In this document: positions 1 through 6,300 of the stretch, in pieces | Layout: each line of letters begins with the position of its first letter | How positions within the stretch are numbered: position 1 is the first letter of the stretch | Assembly: GCF_046480435.1 (NCBI RefSeq) | Contig: NZ_PKGC01000169.1 | Direction: 5' to 3' (one strand) | DNA: 9,309 nt | Source of the DNA: Limnospira platensis | GTDB lineage: Bacteria > Cyanobacteriota > Cyanobacteriia > Cyanobacteriales > Microcoleaceae | Made by a program: the position numbers and the translations under genes | The notes under the pieces: model-generated | What the model was told of the DNA's origin: nothing | Databases searched by the model: none | The model's input: the letters and a program-made list of their open reading frames with translations, nothing else

Positions 1-9
1 TTTTTATGG

Positions 10-74
10 CCGTGGGGCGGGTTTATTTATATCCTCCTGGGGAGGGAGAATTGACCGTTGAACCCGCCCCTACC
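10..74 (+). repeat. Dispersed palindromic repeat, left copy, at the 3' end of the pseudopilin cluster
   Basis: A short G+C-rich element ends three bases past the stop codon of the last pseudopilin gene. Its ends are perfect 10-bp inverted repeats: GGGGCGGGTT at 14-23 and AACCCGCCCC at 61-70. An inner hairpin sits at 33-45 (CCTCC, loop TGG, GGAGG). Positions 10-64 match the reverse complement of 9255-9309 at 46 of 55 bases without gaps, so this is a repeat family and not a chance palindrome. Transcribed from the minus-strand cluster it would fold into a long stem that could protect or end the mRNA. There is no T-run directly after the stem, so it is not a classical intrinsic terminator. A non-autonomous MITE/REP-like element is the most likely class (inference). 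Confidence 0.75.
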
Positions 75-77
75 TAG

Positions 78-800
78 TTAATGGCAATAGTAGCCATTTT
101 GATCCGGTCTTTGCTGTTGCTGACCAATGCGAGTCGCACCTATCAGCGTCGAAATGATGATACATCGCTTTTGACCCGGAACTTCAGGATGATGGAGAGC
201 AATGCGTCCCTTCGCCGCCAGAGAAGTTTGGGCGCAGAAATTAGACGGGTTATAGACCGGACAGCCTTGGTGGTTGAATAAAACTCGGTACACCGTCCCC
301 GCGTTTCGGACTTGGTTGGTGTCAGGGTCTACTTTTCGCAGCGTCGTCTCATATTTACCCCTGCTGTTTTTTTCCCGGTTGTGAATTTCTATCCCCGGTT
401 CTAGGTTAGTCCATGAACCTTCTGGGAGTTGACCAGGGGGAGTCTTCGCGGGATGGACTGCTACCTGTACCTGTCCCCCATATTCCCTAATGCTCGCCTG
501 CCATGATGTACTAGACAGTATAGCCTCACTTTTGGTTGAGTGGATAGCCCAGTTGAGTCGCCGGATAGAAGTTTGCAGTTTCTGGTTATTCACGAAACCT
601 AACCACGTCGGAACCGCTATCCCACCTATTATCGATATAATCACCATCACCACCAATACTTCTAGTAAAGAAAACCCAGATTCTGTATGGGGTTTTGGCG
701 ATTTTGCACCCTGAAAGTCACTGCTCACGGGTTTTTCAGGCACTAAATTAACAGCCTGTTTCTGAACCAGAAGCAAGTGCTTAATTAATTTATTTTCCAT
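78..800 (-). CDS. GspH/FimT-type pseudopilin, last gene of the hps cluster
   Basis: This 240-residue protein has a type IV prepilin signature: ESG42|F43SLLE47, with Glu at mature +5, then a hydrophobic helix at about 43-65 and the APTW/VPTW-like turn at 63-66 typical of GspH/FimT proteins. It would be cut and N-methylated by a PilD-type peptidase and inserted at the tip of a pseudopilus. The leader is long (42 residues). No internal Met gives a shorter one, so the ATG at 800 stands; a weak AGG lies 7 nt upstream of it. The globular part has four Cys (180, 189, 213, 239) that could form disulfides, and a C-terminal segment KRCIIISTLIGATRIGQ that resembles the ends of other cyanobacterial pseudopilins as I remember them. 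It lies 190 bp beyond the previous gene, unlike the tighter spacing upstream, and may be separately controlled. It could correspond to one of the extra hps pseudopilins (hpsD-like), but I do not assign the symbol. Confidence 0.85.
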   Translation of the reverse strand: MENKLIKHLLLVQKQAVNLVPEKPVSSDFQGAKSPKPHTESGFSLLEVLVVMVIISIIGGIAVPTWLGFVNNQKLQTSIRRLNWAIHSTKSEAILSSTSWQASIREYGGQVQVAVHPAKTPPGQLPEGSWTNLEPGIEIHNREKNSRGKYETTLRKVDPDTNQVRNAGTVYRVLFNHQGCPVYNPSNFCAQTSLAAKGRIALHHPEVPGQKRCIIISTLIGATRIGQQQQRPDQNGYYCH

Positions 801-827
801 TATTTAACCTGGGTCAAAAGGATACAT

Positions 828-848
828 TTTGTGTATTTAATACACAAA
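828..848. promoter_or_regulatory. Perfect 21-bp palindrome upstream of the last pseudopilin gene (possible operator)
   Basis: Two 10-bp arms, TTTGTGTATT and AATACACAAA, surround a single central base, 28 bp before the start codon at 800. The arms leave no room for a hairpin loop and no U-run follows, so binding of a dimeric DNA-binding protein fits better than a terminator. It overlaps a possible -10 box (see 834-863). The regulator is unknown. Confidence 0.45.
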
Positions 849-863
849 TAACCTCACTCGCAA
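834..863 (-). promoter_or_regulatory. Candidate sigma70-like promoter for the last pseudopilin gene
   Basis: On the minus strand TTGCGA (858-863) is followed after 18 bp by TAAATA (834-839), giving a start about 27 bases ahead of the ATG at 800. The -10 lies inside the 21-bp palindrome, which would suit repression. The match is modest and the region is A/T-rich, so a chance occurrence is quite possible. Confidence 0.25.
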
Positions 864-969
864 CAGGCCTATTTACGGGTGATATCTTTTGTGGTGTATT
901 CTAAACTATCTTGGCGGGAATCGGGGGTAAAGTTTTGTTAAAATATTCAGCCGATAATTAACTTTTTGT

Positions 970-991
970 GTTACAATAGGTTAGTTACAAT
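970..991 (+). repeat. Direct repeat GTTACAAT x2, resembling RpaB/HLR1 half-sites
   Basis: GTTACAAT occurs at 970-977 and 984-991, with a partial copy (GTTA) at 980-983; the second copy includes a base of the stop codon of the upstream pseudopilin gene. The cyanobacterial HLR1 element bound by RpaB is a pair of (G/T)TTACA(A/T)(A/T) octamers separated by 2 bp. Here the two exact octamers are 6 bp apart, so the match is imperfect. It lies about 170-190 bp before the start codon at 800. Confidence 0.25.
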
Positions 992-1581
992 TACTCATCA
1001 AAGCAAGCCTCTCCTTCCCGTTTCTGGGTAGAGACTAGGATAGTTCTGACAAGCACGCAATGTATCACGGTCTCATCAGCCGAAGATACAACTACCCGAA
1101 AAGGGTTATCTTCTGTTATATTATTGTTTCGATCTTGCTCTGGTACTATAACTCCTTGATGGTCAAATTCTAGGTGTTCTCGGCTATTGCTTGTTGGTGG
1201 AATAACTTGCAGTGTGATTTGTCCCTCGTTAATCTCGCCATTGACATCGAGAGTTTGCCAACCTGCGTTATCGTCGTCCGGTCGTCCACCAGAGGTTAAA
1301 TAAATTCGATATGCGGGTATACCTTGATGCTCACCAAATTCGAGGGATCTACCTAAACTGGTTAATTGGGCTTGGCTTTGAGCCTCTTGTATGGCGTTAT
1401 AAACCCGGTCATTAACGGTGCGAACTTTTTGTCTGTTGGCAAACATCAGCCATGTCGGAGCTGCGATCGCACTGAGAATGGCAACCATTAATGCTACCAC
1501 CAACATCTCAATTATCGTGAAGCCTGACTGGTTGTTTTTGCGCCTATAATCGACGGCTTTTCGGTTAATTAAAATACTCAT
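991..1581 (-). CDS. GspH/FimT-type pseudopilin
   Basis: This 196-residue minor pseudopilin has a 20-residue basic leader ending QSG20|F21TIIE25, with the conserved Glu at mature +5, and a membrane helix at about 21-43 followed by APTWLMF (41-47). That is the GspH/FimT pattern. The globular domain contains FDHQGVIV (139-146), a usual GspH strand motif, and Cys175 and Cys193 near the C terminus that could pair. Processing by a prepilin peptidase and assembly into a periplasmic pseudopilus are expected from the family. AAAAGGAA lies about 9 nt before the ATG and supports this start. The gene begins 41 bp after hpsC and is probably co-transcribed with it. It shares the N-terminal layout, including the PTW turn, with the next gene but not the C-terminal half, so they look like diverged paralogues. 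It may be the counterpart of Nostoc hpsD; this is not certain enough for a symbol. Confidence 0.88.
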   Translation of the reverse strand: MSILINRKAVDYRRKNNQSGFTIIEMLVVALMVAILSAIAAPTWLMFANRQKVRTVNDRVYNAIQEAQSQAQLTSLGRSLEFGEHQGIPAYRIYLTSGGRPDDDNAGWQTLDVNGEINEGQITLQVIPPTSNSREHLEFDHQGVIVPEQDRNNNITEDNPFRVVVSSADETVIHCVLVRTILVSTQKREGEACFDE

Positions 1582-1622
1582 TTTATGGGTTCCTTTTATT
1601 ATAAATTGAGGGACTTTATGGG

Positions 1623-2597
1623 TTAATTTAAAGTGCCGAAGCCTTTAACCAAAAAGCTGGTCTCAGGAAAAAGCGATCGCCGATTCCGGTCGAATGTTGT
1701 AGCATTCGGATCAATGCGAAATGCCGCATTCATTCTCAGGTTAACTAAAGCTGCTGTCCTACCGGAGTCCACACATACAAAAAAGCCACTACCCTTATCT
1801 CCAGATAGTAAATCAGCTTCAGGTGGATCATCTGTTGCAGTTAAGCCAAGAGCTGTTTTACAGTGATCCTCGGCTAGACCTGCGACGGCGTTTGGATATA
1901 TGTAATCAATCAGAACTTCTCGTGATGCTCTTTTAATTTCATGGTCGGGATCTCGTTTCCATCTATTCATTATTTGCTGAAGCGTACCTTCTCCAAATGT
2001 AGGTAATTGAAAACCTTTATCTGGTGCTGTACTGGTACCTGGTTTTGTACGGTCCTCCACGCATTCACCACCGTCCCTAGGACAATCTTTGATTTGTAAG
2101 CGAGAAATACGCCCCTGACCAGACCAAGTATCAGAAGCATCTGTTTGTAAATAGTAAGCAACTAAAGAGTAAACTTGGGCATCATTGCAACGGTTATCCT
2201 GGCAGGGGGGAACAACATTGGGGATAAACTCCTGTTTCCAGAACACCAATACCACATCATCAGAATCAGGAAGTTGGTTCCTCACCCCATTAGCGTCTGT
2301 ATCTGCAGGGTCCCCATCAAGCCCTTTACCGTCGTAGATATAGATAGCTTGGGAGAGGTCGCGGCGAATGAAATCTGCAGCCGCCTGTAACTCCTGTTCG
2401 GATCTGGCTTTGATTTCTTCCCGGGTATCGGTTCGTAAAACATCCACCACAAAAAACAGAATGGGCGTGATGATCATACTAGCCACAACAGCCGAAATCA
2501 ATAACTCAACCATTGTGAAGCCTAAGTCATTCCCCTGGGTGGTTTTTGACTTACCTTTCAATACACCAATTAACCAAAACCGAACTAGGGACAGCAT
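1623..2597 (-). CDS. hpsC: Hormogonium polysaccharide secretion pseudopilin HpsC (GspJ/PilW-like)
   Basis: Read from the ATG at 2597 the product is 324 residues. The leader ends NDLG26|F27TMVE31, with Glu at +5, followed by a membrane helix at about 27-50. The segment FIRRDLSQAIYIYDG (76-90) and VVLVFWKQEFIP (115-126) fit HpsC as I know it from hps loci; a long globular part after a GspJ/PilW-type N terminus is typical. Several Cys occur in the middle (CQDNRC, KDCPRDGGEC). I chose 2597 because GAGAGG at 2603-2608 ends 5 nt ahead of it and the leader becomes a normal 26 residues. The frame is also open from an ATG at 2684 (353 residues), with another ATG at 2672 overlapping the hpsB stop as ATGA; both give a 51-55 residue leader. 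HpsC probably pairs with HpsB and HpsA at the pseudopilus tip. Confidence 0.88.
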   Translation of the reverse strand: MLSLVRFWLIGVLKGKSKTTQGNDLGFTMVELLISAVVASMIITPILFFVVDVLRTDTREEIKARSEQELQAAADFIRRDLSQAIYIYDGKGLDGDPADTDANGVRNQLPDSDDVVLVFWKQEFIPNVVPPCQDNRCNDAQVYSLVAYYLQTDASDTWSGQGRISRLQIKDCPRDGGECVEDRTKPGTSTAPDKGFQLPTFGEGTLQQIMNRWKRDPDHEIKRASREVLIDYIYPNAVAGLAEDHCKTALGLTATDDPPEADLLSGDKGSGFFVCVDSGRTAALVNLRMNAAFRIDPNATTFDRNRRSLFPETSFLVKGFGTLN

Positions 2598-2602
2598 AAC
2601 TA

Positions 2603-2608
2603 CCTCTC
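2603..2608 (-). promoter_or_regulatory. Shine-Dalgarno site that decides the hpsC start
   Basis: On the minus strand GAGAGG is followed by 5 nt and the ATG at 2597. It is the best ribosome-binding match near any of the three in-frame ATGs (2684, 2672, 2597). The GGAAGG just before 2684 is too close to that ATG, though it stands at a usable distance from 2672. Confidence 0.55.
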
Positions 2609-2668
2609 TACCTGGATAAAGTGACTTTTGCACTCCATGGGAACCATCACCAAACCTATTAATCCCCT

Positions 2669-3301
2669 TCATCGTGAGATGCATCCTTCCCCTTCCAAAC
2701 GATCACGCCAATTCTGAAAGACAAAATTAGCACCACGAGGGTTATCTGGATCGTTAAACGGTGCAATCTCCGTTCGCACCTCCACTAGGGGGTCTCTGGG
2801 GCTGCCTAAACCGACTCTGGAACTCGCCACATGACCAGACCCCCTCGGTGGTTCCGATTGAGCAAATGCGTCAGCACGATACACCCTGACAATCAACTGA
2901 TAACCTTCCTCTAGGTTGTTGCTACACTCATTTATGCCAATTCCCTGAACCATCATATCCGTGGGGCTATCGGTTTCACATCCCCCAGTTCCGTCATTAT
3001 CCACACAGAACAAGTCGTCTCGACTGGTTGGTCCAGCGTTGGGTTCACTGGGATTTAACAGCACCAAGTTCTGATGTTCATTGGTTGGGTCAGCACGGAC
3101 AGCACTGATATAACTGTTAGCGGCTCTGCTGGCTAGTTCTATGCGTCTAGCCTGTACCCGGGTGGCGAAGGCAAAACCCAACACCGGAGAAATCCCCACC
3201 ATCAGGATACTGACCACCACCATAGCCATGATGGACTCGAGCAGGGTGTAGCCAGATTCACTGGACTGGGAGAACTTTGGGGATAGTTTGGGGTTGAACA
3301 T
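2669..3301 (-). CDS. hpsB: Hormogonium polysaccharide secretion pseudopilin HpsB (GspI/PilV-like)
   Basis: The 210-residue product has a 17-residue leader ending SESG17|Y18TLLE22. Tyr replaces Phe at +1, and Glu is present at +5. A hydrophobic helix follows at about 18-42 (MAMVVVSILMVGISPVLGF). The globular domain has DLFCVDNDGTGGCETD (96-111), with a close Cys pair and an acidic DNDG turn, then QLIVRVYRADAF (135-146) and a final Cys207. These match HpsB as I know it. The long, Glu-containing N terminus with SIMAMVVVSI is GspI/PilV-like, so HpsB is expected to contact the HpsC and HpsA tip proteins in the periplasm after cleavage by a prepilin peptidase. No convincing Shine-Dalgarno precedes the ATG at 3301, so translation may depend on the hpsA message 61 bp upstream. 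Its stop codon overlaps a possible hpsC ATG as ATGA. Confidence 0.88.
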   Translation of the reverse strand: MFNPKLSPKFSQSSESGYTLLESIMAMVVVSILMVGISPVLGFAFATRVQARRIELASRAANSYISAVRADPTNEHQNLVLLNPSEPNAGPTSRDDLFCVDNDGTGGCETDSPTDMMVQGIGINECSNNLEEGYQLIVRVYRADAFAQSEPPRGSGHVASSRVGLGSPRDPLVEVRTEIAPFNDPDNPRGANFVFQNWRDRLEGEGCISR

Positions 3302-3362
3302 GGTTTGGCTTAGAATGCAACATGATTAAATAGGATGGTCAGTTATGGGTTACTAGGTTCGA

Positions 3363-6300
3363 CTATGAACGACGGAAGAACTTATCAGGGTCTAAAGGAC
3401 ATTCGTCAGGGCGCAACTCATCAGGGAGAAAGTGGTTGCCGTCATTCACTTTTGTGCCACACAGCAGCGTATGAATCCAGTGGTCATCCCGACTCACTTC
3501 TCGGAAGTATTTATCTGTGGGCTCGCTGCTGGGAGTCACTAGGCGAGTCGCGAACAGGTCACGAAGTAGGCGAGGCCTCTTTTGGGCATGCAGCCCTCGG
3601 AAATCTACCAGACCCACATCATAACCATAGTTCCGGTTAGGGGCTCGGTAGAAGGTAGTTTGACCATCGTCATTACTGTTCATGTAGGGACGATCGCCCG
3701 TTGTTCGGCGTGGTCCGAACTTGGTTAAGTCGGAATCATCCTGATCCAAAACTGACATCATTGGTGCAGTGGCGTATTCGCTATGTTTAAACTGGACAAA
3801 AGAGCCACTGATATTGACCGTTCTGCCATGCCACATTTCCAGGAAACGAGGGAAGTTATGCAAACCGCCATTGAGTTCAGTCTGATTACCATTGGTTTTC
3901 CTGATTGGAGAATCACCACTGGCAATAATCAGGTTAAAAGTAGTATTTGAGCCAGGCCTTTGTAGCCATCGTTCGTTGTTGGCGGAATCTACTGTATTCA
4001 GTTGCACCACAGGTTCCCACATGGGCTGTGCATAAAGTACATCATCATCATCATCAGGTGGCTCAGGTTCCCAATGAACCTTCGGCACATCACCGTCCAT
4101 TTGAAAGTGCAGTGCATTGGCTCTTTTTGTGGTCACCTTGGGAAAAGGTTCCCAAGTTCCACTTGTACACTCTGTGTCATATTCATCTTCTTCGTTCAAG
4201 GATATTTCGCTGCTGTCATTATCCACACAAATTTCAGCATCCTGTAAGGGTGAATAGTTGTATTTGCCATTAACAACACCCAAGGGGATAGTATGATCAT
4301 TTCTATCTAGCACAAGTTTGTGTGTCTTATCACGAAGAAAAGCAATACGACGGGGATAGATGCGTTCCCACGATGGCAGTATTCTTTGTACAGTTGTTCC
4401 TACAGTGGGGTTGTCGTCGCTATTACTGTATGTAAAGGTATCACCAATTCTGTCTGAGGCAAATTCAGCAGGATCGTCGTCGTGTTGACTGACTACCCAA
4501 TCATCTGGTTCACACATGGAAACTAGAGGTTTGCGACAAATCTCCATCACATATTCAATGCCCTGAGTTCCTCTGCGAGTTTGAACAGGAGTGACAAAGT
4601 TGGTTAGATAGGAACTTCTTTCTTGGAAAGCACCATCCATCCAGATTCCTACCCTGTTGTTTGTAGTGTTCCAAAAGTTGGCACTGGTGACAAAGTTGTT
4701 GTCATAGAAGCCATTAAGCCTACGCACTGCCGCCAGGGTCAGGTCATTTGGTCCTAGGTTCTCATCCCCCTGATCACCATCTCCATTTAAATCAAAACTG
4801 AAGTCAGGCTCATCAAATTTGGGATCACTTCCAAGGCCGAAATCATAGCCATCCTCTAATCTGACTGGATCTAAGCCTCTGCGATTTATATAATCGAGGC
4901 TAAGAACCATGTTATTGCGGAGGTTGTAGTCGCCTTCGTTACGAAATCCCTCCCTAAAGTCACCAGACAGTAGAGTTACCGCATCAGACAGAACCGTGGC
5001 GGGCCGCCAGAGGTCTTTTGAGACGTCAGCAAAGCGTTCATCTCTAGTGCTACGAATGTAGAAGTTCTTACTCCAATCATCAGCATCTAAAGCTTGGGTA
5101 AACTCCTCCAAGGCATTGCCGCCGGGGGTTTGGTGCAGGTTAAAGCTATTTCCCGTTGCTTTCACATACACAGGCAAATTACTAACCAGGATTAACCCTC
5201 TTTCTCGTGGGCTTCCTTGTGGGCGGTTTAACTGTCTACCATTAACCAACATGATGCCGTTGGGGCGGCGGGTTTCGTCTACAACAAAGTCCACCGGATT
5301 GGTTCTGGAGTCCCCAGTGCTATTATCTATCAGGGCATCATCACGGGTGGCGTAGACAATGCCACTGTAGGGCAATAAAAACTCATCCGTACCGATCGCT
5401 TTTTTGCGTAACTTGTCTAAGTCAATCACGGTGGTGCGAATTTCCAGAGGTTGGCGGTCTTCTATGGCGCGATCATAAGTGCCTTTACCATCAGCAAAGA
5501 AACCGTCATCATCCTCCAGGGCTTTCACCTGGCGACCATCCAGTAAAGTTCTTTCATAAATCGTACCATGGTCAATAGTACCTTGTGTGGGAGTCCCTGC
5601 CTCATCCGTCAGAATTTTAATCGCACACACAGCCGCATCAATAGCTGACTGATCCGCTAGAGTGCGGTTTCCAGGAGATTTCCGTATGGCTACACGCAGG
5701 GGTTCGTTCACCCAACGCCCATCAGGGAATTTTAGACTAGCTTGATATTCCAGTTTCTGTTCCAGAGTAGCCGCGTCCGGGCTATCCTCAGATACTACAC
5801 CATAGGGATTACGAGGGTTTGTGCTGGGGGTTAATTGACCGATACTCTCAATTTGCGGGGCATACACTATGCCATTGTGAGATTTACCTTCGGCACTACT
5901 ATCCCAAGGCAAGTCATCTTTATTTTTACCAGTGTTGTCGGTAGAGCTTCTGTAGAAAGTGGGGTCGTAGTAACTGCTGATACAGGCTATGGGATTTTGG
6001 CGATCGCCCGGCTCCTCCCAGGGAGTGGTTGTATAGTGATACACCACAGTAGCCCGCATTTTCAGGTGTCCCCTTTGATAACCTTGATCAGGGCTATCAA
6101 AAGGGTCATCCCATCCCATCGGCATGGTATCTGGCCACACCACATTCCTACCACCCCTGGGCGGAGGCAAAAACGATCCCTCGTCCCAGTAAATCCCTGC
6201 CCCAGTAACTACCCGCAGTCCTCCCGCCAGTTCTTTATATTCCTCCCCCGGCTCGAACTCATGTGGTTCTTTGAATTTCTCCGCTGCTGCTCTTTCCCAA

